Origin: Ktedonospora formicarum
GTDB taxonomy: Bacteria; Chloroflexota; Ktedonobacteria; Ktedonobacterales; Ktedonobacteraceae
NCBI RefSeq assembly: GCF_016587355.1
Contig: NZ_BNJF01000003.1
Location: 496,001-560,000 of the forward strand
DNA length: 64,000 nt
Direction of reading: 5' to 3'
This document shows, one piece after another, positions 25,954-33,926 of the stretch. How positions within the stretch are numbered: the stretch's first letter is position 1; every line of letters starts with the position of its first letter. Both the position numbers and the translations under genes were made by a program. A model generated the notes under the pieces. It saw nothing but the letters and a program-made list of their open reading frames with translations, ran no database searches and was not told the origin of the DNA.

Positions 25954-25987
25954 GATGGTGCTTCCTTATAGGTTAACAAGTCATTAC

Positions 25988-26002
25988 TTAATAACATATT
26001 AA
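25988..26002. promoter_or_regulatory. TTAATA-ACA-TATTAA palindrome, likely operator of the metal operon
   Basis: Perfect 6-bp inverted repeat with 3-nt spacer, 35 bp upstream of the regulator start, in an AT-rich promoter segment. ArsR-family repressors commonly bind AT-rich dyads overlapping their own promoter. Assignment is by position only. Confidence 0.5.
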
Positions 26003-26249
26003 AATTATAAGGGAAGGGTTGTCAATCTGCTCTACTTTTCTTCTCTTGGTTACGTTGCGGTGAATGACAGTGGCCTTCACTGCCTCTCTTTAAATGATTG
26101 CTCCACGCGCCTCAAGTTATTTACAATATTTTCTGCTGGTACCTCAGATGGGAAGCTGTTTCTCCAGATGCTCCATGATGAATTCCTACAATTCGCGCTG
26201 ATTTCCCCAGGTGGTTCTTACCCACTCTCGGTGAAGGATGAGTTTCTGT

Positions 26250-26314
26250 GAACGTGTTTGGTGAAACATAAAAGCCGTCTGAAGGGCGGCTTTTATGTTT
26301 CACCAAACACGTTC
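26250..26314. terminator. Perfect 28-bp hairpin, terminator of the MFS-NrtS operon
   Basis: Arms 26250-26277 and 26287-26314 are perfectly complementary around a 9-nt loop. The core AAAAGCCG/CGGCTTTT gives an intrinsic terminator in either direction. Read leftwards it begins at the base after the NrtS-like stop codon. The arm length is far beyond what termination needs; paired ends of a miniature element are an alternative. The adjoining 26003-26249 holds no recognisable gene. Confidence 0.65.
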
Positions 26315-26605
26315 TTAACTGAGCTTGCTCTGGCCTGTCCAGTGCCTGTCACGCTGGCGTTTGCCCTGCACCTGACCGTAGGTGGTGACGCAGAATGGGA
26401 CCAGATAAGTGATGAGCAGCGGCACCAGTTCGCTCCATGTGAAGTGGCTGCTGACCAGCGCTTGACCGTGATTAATCAGTCCCAAGAGCGTGCCGATCAC
26501 CAGTGCAGCCTTCAACGAGCGCATGATGGTATCGCGTTCAAGGCTGTACACTATGATCGTGTGGAGAAAACGAGACCACTTATGGAACCGGGCGCACGGA
26601 TGCAT
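26315..26605 (-). CDS. NrtS-like small membrane protein (nitrate/nitrite transport)
   Basis: A 96-residue protein. AGGAG within the end of the preceding MFS gene lies 9 nt before the ATG at 26605, which supports this long start over the internal one at 26524. The conserved part is MRSLKAALVIGTLLGLINHG and LVPLLITYLVPFCVTTYGQV, two TM helices with LINxG and TYLVPxxVxTY. I recognise this as the NrtS family of small nitrate/nitrite transporters. Four bases separate it from the MFS gene, so the two are co-translated. Confidence 0.7.
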   Translation of the reverse strand: MHPCARFHKWSRFLHTIIVYSLERDTIMRSLKAALVIGTLLGLINHGQALVSSHFTWSELVPLLITYLVPFCVTTYGQVQGKRQRDRHWTGQSKLS

Positions 26606-26608
26606 CGC

Positions 26609-28012
26609 TTAATCTCCTACTTGTTCAGCAGAGGCTGTCTCCACAAAGGAAGGAGAGATCTGCTCCAGGGATTGCTTGTGCGTCTGGACGCCGTAGAGCA
26701 GCATCACGAGAGCACCAATGAGCAAAGGGGCACCGAAGATAACTAGCTCGACCTGCGCAGAAATTCCCAGATCCAGCAGCACGCCGCCGAAAAGTGGGCC
26801 GATAAAGGAGCCGATGCGGGTGAAGCCAGCAGACCAGCCAGCGCCAGTTCCACGGATCTCGGTGGGGTAGACTTCTGCGCTATACGGTGGGAAGATGCCA
26901 AGCAGCGTGGTGCCGAAGAAGAAGATGACACCTCCCACCAGCACAAGGAAAACGGGTTGCGCGGCAATTTGAGGCAGAAAGACACCCAGAATGAGCATGA
27001 AAATGCCTGCAATCAGCGGGTAGAGCGTCAGCACCAGCTTGGAGCCGCCCTTATTCAGCAAGAAGAGTGCCAGGAAGACCGAGGGAATGGCAAAAAAATT
27101 GATCAGCATGGGATAGTTGACACTCTGGGCGTCAGAGTAGCCCAGATTCACGAGGGTTGTGGGCAGCCAGATGATGAAGGAGAACTCGAAGAAGCCAATA
27201 AAGAAGCCAAAGATCCAGTTGGCAACGGTGCGCCTGCGGTAGACGCTGCGCCAGAGCCTCATCAGCCCCTCGATGACTGAGACTCGCTTATCTTCGTGGG
27301 AGAGGTCATCCTGCGCATCGTCCAGAGGGTCGTAGTTGTTGCCGGTCTGGCGGCGAATTTCAGCAGCGACGCGCAGGGCTTCATCTTCTTTGCCCGCAGT
27401 CAGAAGATAGCGAGGAGATTCGGGAAATTTGAAGCGGATCAGGACCACAAGCAGAGCCGGCAGTGCCTGAATATAGAACAGCGATTTCCAGCCAGCGACT
27501 GGCAGGAGAAAATGGGCACTGAGCGCGGAAAAAGCATAGCCGACAACAATAGCCAGGATGCCGAGCACCACCTGGGTACGCGTGCGCAGGTGAGCAGGCA
27601 GGAACTCAGCGAGCAGAGTGAAGGCCAGTGGAATTTCTCCCCCGACGCCAACGCCCATGAAGAAGCAGGTGATGGTGAATTGTACATAGTCCCAGGCGTG
27701 CGTTTGGATGAGGTTGGTGACGGAAAATAAGAGGATGGTGTAGGTCAGGGCCTTCTGTCGGCCAATACGGTCGCCAATGATGCCCCAGAAAATGGCGCCG
27801 ACACAGGTGCCAAAGAGGGCGGCGGTGGGCATGTAGGAGCCCTGGATATAGTTGAGGTTCCACTCCATGCGCATCATGGGCAGAATGAACGAGCACGTGA
27901 CCTGATCCATGTTATCAAAAGCGGTACCAAGAAAGACGACAAGCAGCAAGATTTTGTAGAAATTGGACCAGCGAAACGTCTCTGGCCGGGATTGAGGCTT
28001 GGCAGTGAGCAT
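26609..28012 (-). CDS. Major facilitator superfamily transporter (sugar-porter-like)
   Basis: A 467-residue, twelve-helix transporter with AAGGAGACAAC before the ATG. Loop 2-3 carries GIIGDRIGRQKALTY, the cytosolic loop after TM6 has FPESPRYLLTAGKEDEALRV, and the second half has EVYPTEIRGTGAGWSAGFTR. These motifs place it near the metabolite/H+ symporters (sugar or organic acid type) rather than drug exporters. The substrate is not evident. It is paired in one transcript with an NrtS-like protein, so an anion substrate is possible. Confidence 0.88.
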   Translation of the reverse strand: MLTAKPQSRPETFRWSNFYKILLLVVFLGTAFDNMDQVTCSFILPMMRMEWNLNYIQGSYMPTAALFGTCVGAIFWGIIGDRIGRQKALTYTILLFSVTNLIQTHAWDYVQFTITCFFMGVGVGGEIPLAFTLLAEFLPAHLRTRTQVVLGILAIVVGYAFSALSAHFLLPVAGWKSLFYIQALPALLVVLIRFKFPESPRYLLTAGKEDEALRVAAEIRRQTGNNYDPLDDAQDDLSHEDKRVSVIEGLMRLWRSVYRRRTVANWIFGFFIGFFEFSFIIWLPTTLVNLGYSDAQSVNYPMLINFFAIPSVFLALFLLNKGGSKLVLTLYPLIAGIFMLILGVFLPQIAAQPVFLVLVGGVIFFFGTTLLGIFPPYSAEVYPTEIRGTGAGWSAGFTRIGSFIGPLFGGVLLDLGISAQVELVIFGAPLLIGALVMLLYGVQTHKQSLEQISPSFVETASAEQVGD

Positions 28013-28549
28013 GTGTTGTCTCCTTTTCTACTCTCTTATGGGACAAAAGTGCTGTTTCTTCTGCCTTCGCATCCTTTTTACGGATGTGACCTTCTTAATA
28101 GAAGGCTGAAAAGAAGCTGAAAGTCATCAGCAAAGATAATGAAAAGATCTTGCCAGGGACTTTCTTTGCAGGTTAGTTTCCCAGATGTCGCAGAGAAGGG
28201 ATGCTCTGCACTTGCTAGCGTTTACTATGCTGCTGTGGTGCTGTGGCTTCCGATATCTCTTATGTTGGATAATTCGCGGAGAAGCCAGGCCCCACCGATG
28301 GTGGATACACTGGGAGCAGAGCTCGGTGCTCCATGGTGAAGCAAATAGGCGACCAAAGTCCTCTTCATGAGCGCGCAACGGTTGACTTTCCGGTTTTCTT
28401 CAGGCCTATTTGGCTCATGGATTTGCTCACGTTGGCAAGTTCTCCGTGGCTGCTCTCAAAGAGCGTGCTTATCAAAAGCCGAGGAGACAAGTGAAGGATT
28501 TGTTGCTCTTCCTGTTTCATGTTGGGCATGGTAACAGGGTAAACGCATG
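28013..28549. other. No recognisable gene (about 540 bp)
   Basis: Only short unassigned frames. The right part borders a truncated ISAs1 transposase and is probably insertion-sequence debris. The promoter of the MFS operon must lie near 28030-28100. Confidence 0.4.
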
Positions 28550-29112
28550 AAAAAGGGCAAGAGGCGGTGGATAGCAAATCCAATGAGATCACCGCCATTC
28601 CCGCTCTGCTCGCAGGTTTGGCACTCCCCGGTGAGCTGGTCACCATCTACGCAGTAGGCTGTCAGAAAGCTATCACCCAGGCGATTCGCGACCAGCAAGC
28701 CGACTATGTGATCACCGTGAAAGGAAATCAGCACCACACCTTGCAAGAAGTGGAAACTTGGTTTGAGGAACATGCCTTTGCCGTGCCGACCTCCTTGAAG
28801 CCGGTGCTGGATGCCTTTGACGAGAGTCATGGTCGTCTCACCCGTCGCCGGGTGTTTGTGCATGCAGTACCCACCGAGCTACAGGTGCTTGAAGACTGGC
28901 CAGGAATAAAAAGCATTCTAGCGGTGGCATCGATTCGTATGATTAAGTCGCACGGAGTCACTACGGCAGAAAAGCGGTATTTTCTGTCCAGCGTGTCCGT
29001 CGAAGATGAGCGGCAGATAGCAGCCATCATGAACGACTTGTATTGGAAATTGCATGGGGAAAGCCGAACGGTGCCTTTCCCAGCCGATGAAATCCAACGT
29101 GTGCATCCTTGA
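28550..29112 (+). pseudogene. ISAs1-family transposase, internal fragment
   Basis: The frame gives QEAVDSKSNEITAIPALLAG, YAVGCQKAITQAIRDQQADY and VITVKGNQHHTLQEVETWF, followed by RYFLSSVS. This is the central DDE region of ISAs1 (H-repeat) transposases (DxKSNEITAIPxLLxxLxLxGxxVTIDAxGCQ). The N-terminal third is absent. After RYFLSSVS the sequence leaves the family, and the conserved WxVEN(x)LHWxLDVxFxED end is missing. Confidence 0.8.
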
Positions 29113-29388
29113 TGGTGAGAGGTGATCGCCGTGAATGCTTCGTGCTTGAACGACTCGCTTCAAGTTACGAGCTTCTTATTCAGCGCATGCAAGCCTTTGC
29201 TGAAAATAGCGAGCGACTGCATACGATCATGACGGATTTCACGGCGACCATACGGTAACCTGTCTGCCTATTGTGCGCAATTTCTCATGCGTTTGCCCTG
29301 CCGGACCGAGGATTTGAGCAAGATTGAAGAAGTTTTTTGCTTAGTAAGACAGTAGAATGCCTTGCATGCAATGAGGGAGCGGAAGACC

Positions 29389-29434
29389 GTTGGCGTTCGT
29401 ATCGGCCCGGCGTTAGCTTTATACGAACGCCAAC
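29389..29434. promoter_or_regulatory. 14-bp inverted repeat upstream of the lactonase gene
   Basis: GTTGGCGTTCGTAT (29389-29402) and ATACGAACGCCAAC (29421-29434) are perfect inverted copies with an 18-nt spacer, ending 46 bp before the lactonase start. The centre-to-centre distance of 32 bp is about three helical turns, as expected for paired operator sites. A leader hairpin is the alternative. The rest of 29113-29480 holds no recognisable gene. Confidence 0.5.
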
Positions 29435-29480
29435 GCGATTGATGTGATAGAACATATGTTTAAATTCCGAGGAGGGGCTT

Positions 29481-30185
29481 ATGAGCCAGAATGCCATGAA
29501 GCATCTTTATCTGATGCAGGTTGGGTCCATGCCGGAATACCAGATTCCGATTGTGTGCTATCTGGTGCAAACGGTTGACGGCAAGAATATTCTGATTGAT
29601 AGTGGCCTACCGGAGATTATGCCTGAAGGAGAATCGGAGTTCGAGAATGGGCAGGACGTTATCGAGCAGTTGGCGAGCATTGGCTTAAAACCGGATGATA
29701 TTGATACTGTTATTTCGACGCATTATGATATCGACCATGCCGGAAGACACAAGGCATTCACGAAGGCGCAATATGTTGTTCAGCGTGTGCATCATTTGGA
29801 TGCGGCGAGCAACCCACGTTTTGCTGCCAATCGGCCCCAATGGGATCAGCCAATGGAGCGCATTCGGCTGGTGGATGGGGACACGGAACTGCTGCCGGGG
29901 CTGGAGCTGATTGAGACGAGCGGGCATGTGCCAGGACATCAATCGGTGCTGGTGCGGCTGCCCAAAACGGGGGCGATTTTATTGCCGATTGACGCTGTAC
30001 CCTTCGGCGAGGGCTTTACCCGTGACGAGCAGGACGACGGTAGCAACCCGGACGCCGAAGCGATCCGCGCCAGTACGATTAAACTGCTTGATCTGGTCGA
30101 ACGGGAGCATATCGAGCTTGTGATTTTCGGTCATGACAAGGAACAATGGGAAGGGCTGAAAAAGCTGCCGGAGTATTACGAGTGA
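29481..30185 (+). CDS. N-acyl-homoserine-lactonase-like metallo-hydrolase
   Basis: A 234-residue metallo-beta-lactamase-fold enzyme with GGAGGGG 6 nt before the ATG. Features in order: YLVQTVDGKNILIDSGLPE, the metal motif STHYDIDHAGRH, ETSGHVPGHQSVLVRLP, LLPIDAVPFG and LVIFGHDKEQW. The general layout is that of AiiA-type lactonases, which open acyl-homoserine lactone rings in quorum quenching. The canonical HxHxDH is His81-x-Asp83-x-Asp85-His86 here, with the second His replaced by Asp, as in a known lactonase-like subfamily. True substrate uncertain. An inverted repeat just upstream suggests its own control. Confidence 0.85.
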   Translation: MSQNAMKHLYLMQVGSMPEYQIPIVCYLVQTVDGKNILIDSGLPEIMPEGESEFENGQDVIEQLASIGLKPDDIDTVISTHYDIDHAGRHKAFTKAQYVVQRVHHLDAASNPRFAANRPQWDQPMERIRLVDGDTELLPGLELIETSGHVPGHQSVLVRLPKTGAILLPIDAVPFGEGFTRDEQDDGSNPDAEAIRASTIKLLDLVEREHIELVIFGHDKEQWEGLKKLPEYYE

Positions 30186-30257
30186 GGATGCAAGCACTCT
30201 TTTCCCGATTCGGAGTACCGATCGAGAAAGGGATAGTGTTATGGTTTCATAAGAGTG

Positions 30258-30271
30258 CAAGACATGTCTTG
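30258..30271. repeat. CAAGACATGTCTTG palindrome (REP-like)
   Basis: A perfect 14-bp palindrome followed by CCCCTAC. Palindromes of this CAAGACATGTCTTGCCCCTAC form are recurrent intergenic repeats in several bacterial groups. Only one copy is in this window. Confidence 0.45.
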
Positions 30272-30293
30272 CCCCTACGAAGCGGCAGAGGCA

Positions 30294-30330
30294 GGAACAT
30301 CCTCTTTGGCGACGCCAAAGAGGATGTTCC
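30294..30330. terminator. 17-bp perfect hairpin downstream of the lactonase gene
   Basis: GGAACATCCTCTTTGGC (30294-30310) and GCCAAAGAGGATGTTCC (30314-30330) pair perfectly around GAC, about 110 bp after the lactonase stop. Read rightwards it is followed by TTGG rather than a T-tract. Confidence 0.5.
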
Positions 30331-30482
30331 TTGGTATCCTGGGTTTCACCCAAATTTCGCAGGAGTTTGGGCTCTTACACATTCTCGATATTGGTGGCAA
30401 AATCATTGAGCTGTAAAAAGTATGGGAACTCTGCAATGTTGGAGGGAGACGATGGGAAGAAAAACGAGGAAGGAGCCTCTCA

Positions 30483-30644
30483 ATGTCCTTAAAGCCAACC
30501 TCCATTCTCCCAATTCCAGAGGAGACCGCCCGTGTAGCTCGTGCAGCTTTCCCTCGTGGAAATGTGGTAATGCAACTGCGTGATACGCTATGCAAAGACT
30601 CGTTCGAGCAAGCGACATGTCCCGCCGCTGTTCGGCGATGGTAG
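30483..30644 (+). pseudogene. IS1182-like transposase, N-terminal fragment 1
   Basis: 53 codons from ATG: MSLKPTSILPIPEETARVAR, AAFPRGNVVMQLRDTLCKDS, then an off-family tail and TAG. The PxxTxxxARxAFPxGNxxMxLRDxLG pattern is the N-terminus of IS1182-type transposases. The catalytic part is gone. A second fossil of the same class and the same extent lies at 39139. Confidence 0.65.
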
Positions 30645-31188
30645 TTCGCCCATCCCCGGTTCACGTGATTGAGTTTCTCTTGTTGGGCATGTCGATTTCT
30701 GTCAATCACCCCCTTCATATCAGCAGCGTGACGTTTGACCGCCTCTTTACTGGGAGTGATGATCGTTACTCCACCAGATGACCGCAGGGATCGTTCCGAG
30801 ATAGACTCGCCAACTTATTTCCCTCTTTCCCCCTACCATCCTCATGAATGTCATGTTACACTCTTCGTAGAGTTATGTCCCTTTCGCCCCTTCCGGGTCG
30901 CTGAACCTTAACGCTAGCTCAGGTTGTGGTGTGTCCTGAGCGCGTGTCACTCCTTCGGTCACTGGCTCGCGTCAGCTCGGAGACAGGCTGTTGGAGTGAT
31001 GGGACTGAAAAGTCACACAGTGAATGTGTCTAACATGGTACTGCATGAGGCTCTCTCCTTTCTAAGCCAACACCAGGTGATCTCTCGCAACCCAGGGTGC
31101 ACTCGTTTCACCGGATGGATACGGTGAGTGTATTCTGAGATGTGGTGGTCAACACGGCGTTGATTGCCAGGGAAGGAGGTGCAAGGCC
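30645..31188. other. Intergenic region with several small stem-loops
   Basis: No coding frame is recognised. Stem-loops visible by eye include GCTCAGG/CCTGAGC (about 30916-30942) and TCAAC/GTTGA (about 31149-31164, just before the ribosome binding site of the next ORF). The stretch 30890-31190 could be a structured leader of the small Cys-rich ORF; no known RNA family was recognised. Confidence 0.35.
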
Positions 31189-31299
31189 ATGATCGCCAAG
31201 ATCAAGCGCGTCGTGATTGCGATGCGTGCTCGGTGCCACAACTGCCAGATGGGTCGCCACATGGAGTGCCTCCGTGGTGCCTGCGACTGCGGTTGCTAA
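31189..31299 (+). CDS. 36-residue cysteine-rich small protein
   Basis: ATG at 31189 preceded by a strong GGAAGGAGGTG site. The product starts MIAKIKRVVIAMRARCHNCQ and ends CLRGACDCGC. It has six cysteines in a CxxC...Cx4CxCxC pattern, with two His between, and a basic N-terminal helix. The arrangement would suit a small zinc-binding or disulfide-rich peptide. It is followed 78 nt later by a terminator-like hairpin, so it has the signals of an independent small gene. No family known to me. The strong ribosome binding site is the main evidence for expression. Confidence 0.55.
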   Translation: MIAKIKRVVIAMRARCHNCQMGRHMECLRGACDCGC

Positions 31300-31376
31300 T
31301 ACGAGCTATTATTGGGTTGCACTAGCCTAAGTTGCTTATGCTAACACGGAGCGTGTGAACATTGCACGCCAACCGG

Positions 31377-31410
31377 GCAGGTCTGGAAGCTTTCACCGTT
31401 CCAGACCTGC
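31377..31410 (+). terminator. 12-bp hairpin downstream of the small Cys-rich ORF
   Basis: GCAGGTCTGGAA (31377-31388) and TTCCAGACCTGC (31399-31410) pair around a 10-nt loop. No T-run follows. Confidence 0.5.
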
Positions 31411-31440
31411 TCCGGCAGCCACAAAGTTGGATACTCTCAC

Positions 31441-31479
31441 GAAATGGGTCATATGGCAATACACCATGTGACCCATTTC
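31441..31479. terminator. 16-bp hairpin with one mismatch
   Basis: GAAATGGGTCATATGG (31441-31456) and CCATGTGACCCATTTC (31464-31479) pair except at one position around CAATACA. It is the second stem-loop after the small ORF. The region up to 31694 otherwise shows nothing recognisable. Confidence 0.45.
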
Positions 31480-31694
31480 CGTTCCCAAGAGATGAGAGGA
31501 TATCCAGGCTGTCTCTCTTGCCATTAAGCATTTTCTCTTGCTACGCTCGGCGAGATTGGAACGTGTGCTCTGCAAAAAGAGTACATATGCATTTTTATCC
31601 TATCATAGAGTTCACGAGAGAGCCCCTCACGCTCAATCCTCAGTGATACGTGTTCTGTTCTTGATACCACTCATTATACCTTAGCAATTGCTTC

Positions 31695-31723
31695 TTGACA
31701 GAATATATGCAAATACTTACCAT
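31695..31723 (+). promoter_or_regulatory. Sigma-70-type promoter (TTGACA - 17 nt - TACCAT)
   Basis: A perfect -35 hexamer at 31695-31700 with 17-nt spacing to TACCAT (31718-31723). The 8-bp target of the IS1-like element begins 7 nt after the -10, so the insertion sits at the expected transcription start. The promoter probably served the kinase gene whose remnant lies beyond the element and may now read into the transposase. Confidence 0.5.
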
Positions 31724-31737
31724 AGATGGCATTATGA

Positions 31738-32997
31738 GGTAGCACTGCGCTAACTGGTGAAAAGGTCAGGAAAGCTTGAAAAAAGCAGCGTCCAAAGAGA
31801 TGCTGCGCTTATGCAAAAAAGTACAGAGCCAATGGACGCATCCTCTCAATTTTGCCCGAACGAGATGTGTTGCGCAAGAGGCAAAAAAGGGGCAGGAAAC
31901 ATCAGTATTCATGGACGCAAGCGACCACGATATCGATGTCAGATGTGTCGAAAGACCTTTAGTGCCCGCAAAGGGACGATGCTGGAAGGCCTACGCAGGC
32001 CAGCGAGCCTGGTGATCATTGTGATGACGTTAGTGGCCTATGGTTGTCCGGTCCAGGCCATTGTGCAGGCGTTTGGGTTAGACGAACGCACCGTCGCCAG
32101 TTGGCGTGATCGAGCAGGCGAGCACTGCAAGCAGGTCCATGAGGCGATCGTGCAGCAAGGACAGCTTGATCTAGTGCATGTGCAGGCCGATGAGATCCGG
32201 GTGAAAGGGCGTCAAATGGTTGCCTGGATGGGGTTAGCGATGATGGTCTCAACGCGTCTGTGGCTGGCTGGGGTAGTGAGCCGAAGGCGCGATAACCAGC
32301 TCGCTGATTGCCTTCTGCGGCAGGTGCGAGCGTGCAGCCAATCGTTGCGGACGCTACTGGTCTGCACGGATGGATGGGCATCGTATCCGGGCAGCATTCG
32401 TCGAGCTTTCCGTGAAAAGGTGAAAAAGACCGCAGGCAAAGGAAGAGCATGCTTGATGCCGTGGCCTGACATCGTGATTGCAACGGTCATCAAGCGCACG
32501 GAGAAAAAGCGTGTAGTGGAAATCACGCGGAGAATGACACAAGGTCTGCTGTCTTCAGCCGAAAAGCTGTTACAGCAGTCACGAGGCGGAACGGTGCTCA
32601 ACACCGCTTTTATCGAGCGCTTCAATGGGACCATGCGCGAACGGCTCGCGAGCCTCACGCGTAAATGTCGCCATGCGGCCCATCGTGTACACGCGCTGGA
32701 AACGGGCATGTATCTGCTCGGCTGCACCTACAATTTGTGCTTTGCACACCACGAATTGAGTTCGGCCAAGCATTTCGGGTTTCCTTGTACGCCAGCGATG
32801 GCGTCAGGCCTCACCAATCATATCTGGGGCATTGGCGAGGTGTTGACCTTCAAGATTGCTCCAGCACCTTGGGTTGAGCCGAAACGGCGGGGACGTCCTC
32901 GCTCACGCCCGTTGCCTGATCCAACGGTGCCCAAGCGACCGCGAGGGCGTCCCCGCAAGCTCGCTTGAGCACGTTCACCGGTTAGTGGGGCTGTACC
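31738..32997 (+). mobile_element. Complete IS1-like insertion sequence with 8-bp target duplication
   Basis: The 1260-bp element is flanked by direct repeats CATTATGA (31730-31737 and 32998-33005). The termini are inverted repeats beginning GGTA: GGTAGCACTGCGCTAACTGG at the left against GGTACAGCCCCACTAACCGG at the right, continuing GTGAA on both. GGT-starting ends and 8-9 bp duplications are IS1 hallmarks. It carries a single intact transposase. Clean boundaries suggest a recent insertion. Confidence 0.9.
31757..32968 (+). CDS. IS1-family-like transposase with AT-hook-type C-terminus
   Basis: Up to 403 residues; the start is uncertain (GTG 31757, or ATG 31811 or 31835). The N-terminus has a zinc-ribbon (FCPNEMCC...RYRCQMC) and an HTH (AIVQAFGLDERTVASWRDRA). 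The catalytic triad candidates are Asp in HVQADEIRV, Asp in LLVCTDGWASY and Glu in AFIERFNGTMRERLASLTRK. The C-terminus ends with two AT-hook-like motifs (KRRGRPRSRP and RPRGRPRKLA), which probably help DNA binding. Unlike classical IS1, the product is encoded in one frame with no insA/insB frameshift. Confidence 0.88.
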   Translation: MKRSGKLEKSSVQRDAALMQKSTEPMDASSQFCPNEMCCARGKKGAGNISIHGRKRPRYRCQMCRKTFSARKGTMLEGLRRPASLVIIVMTLVAYGCPVQAIVQAFGLDERTVASWRDRAGEHCKQVHEAIVQQGQLDLVHVQADEIRVKGRQMVAWMGLAMMVSTRLWLAGVVSRRRDNQLADCLLRQVRACSQSLRTLLVCTDGWASYPGSIRRAFREKVKKTAGKGRACLMPWPDIVIATVIKRTEKKRVVEITRRMTQGLLSSAEKLLQQSRGGTVLNTAFIERFNGTMRERLASLTRKCRHAAHRVHALETGMYLLGCTYNLCFAHHELSSAKHFGFPCTPAMASGLTNHIWGIGEVLTFKIAPAPWVEPKRRGRPRSRPLPDPTVPKRPRGRPRKLA

Positions 32998-33047
32998 CAT
33001 TATGAGCGCAATAACATATTTTCATGCATATTCAGAGGGAACGCTTG

Positions 33048-33240
33048 ATGCAAAATCGCGTTGGTGAAGTCTTTGGCCACTATCGTCTAGTCCACTTCCT
33101 TGGGCAGGACGCGTTTGCGGATGTGTATCTGGGTCACCACCTCTCTCTAGACCAGCAGGCTGCCATCAAGATTCAGAAAGCCGTATTTTCCCACCATGAC
33201 CTTGTCATCTTCTTATTGGAAGGCACCACTCTTCTCATCC
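33048..33240 (+). pseudogene. Ser/Thr protein kinase, N-lobe fragment
   Basis: ATG at 33048 begins MQNRVGEVFGHYRLVHFLGQ, then DAFADVYLGHHLSLDQQAAI, K. This is the glycine-rich loop (LGQxxFADVYLG) and the ATP-binding Lys (AAIKIQK) of bacterial kinases. Family likeness ends at about EGTTL; the rest of the open frame is antisense to the response regulator. The catalytic HRD and DFG motifs are missing. Its promoter is separated from it by the IS1-like element. Confidence 0.75.
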
Positions 33241-33275
33241 TTCATGTTTTGTGTGGAAGTATCAGCCAGGGAGTG

Positions 33276-33926
33276 TCAATGGTCCATGAATCCCTCACGC
33301 CAGGCATAGATAGCAGCCTGGGTGCGATCCCCAATATGCAGTTTCGAGAGAATATTGTTGACATGGCTCTTCACGGTGCGTTCACTGATCACAAGGCGTT
33401 CGGCAATCCGCGCATTGGAGAGACCATTCGCAATCAGGTACAGCACCTCGCGCTCGCGCTCACTCAAGGTTGCATAGAGCCGGGCCTGTTCTCTGGAGGC
33501 TCCGTGCAACTCTTGCACCAGGCGTGCAGCCACATGGGGGTGTAAAACGGCCTCACCTCGGGCTGCTTTGCGCACGGCATCCGCCAGTTCATCCAACCCT
33601 ACTCCTTTCAGAAGGTAGGAAAGGGCTCCAGCACGAATAGCCGGGAAAATATGTTCATCCTCGTGGTACGAGGTCAAGATGATGACCTGCGAACAAGGGC
33701 TACGCTGCTTCAACAGGCGAGTTGCCTCCACACCATCTACCCCTGGCATGACCAAATCCATTAAGACAACATCAGGTGCCAGGTCAGCGGCTGACAGCAC
33801 GGCCTCACCGCCTGAACCAACGTCGCCCACCACCACAAAATCTCCTTCTGCTTCGAGCAGAGCCCGAATCCCGTGGCGCACCACCGCATGATCGTCTACG
33901 ATCAGAACCGTAATTGGCTCACCCAT
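33276..33926 (-). CDS. NarL/LuxR-family response regulator
   Basis: A 216-residue regulator. The receiver domain has Asp11/Asp12, the phosphorylated Asp57 (VLMDLVMPG), Thr85 (ILTSY) and Lys107 (YLLKG). The output domain is a LuxR HTH (LSEREREVLYLIANGLSNAR, IAERLVISERTVKSHVNNIL). Its start overlaps the end of the kinase gene by 8 nt, so the pair is translationally coupled. It is the last gene of an operon with an ABC exporter and probably controls that operon. Confidence 0.94.
   Translation of the reverse strand: MGEPITVLIVDDHAVVRHGIRALLEAEGDFVVVGDVGSGGEAVLSAADLAPDVVLMDLVMPGVDGVEATRLLKQRSPCSQVIILTSYHEDEHIFPAIRAGALSYLLKGVGLDELADAVRKAARGEAVLHPHVAARLVQELHGASREQARLYATLSEREREVLYLIANGLSNARIAERLVISERTVKSHVNNILSKLHIGDRTQAAIYAWREGFMDH

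Noticed and set aside
33240-33545. Continuation of the Ser/Thr kinase frame
   Set aside because: After EGTTL the residues are antisense translation of the response regulator gene and contain no kinase motif.
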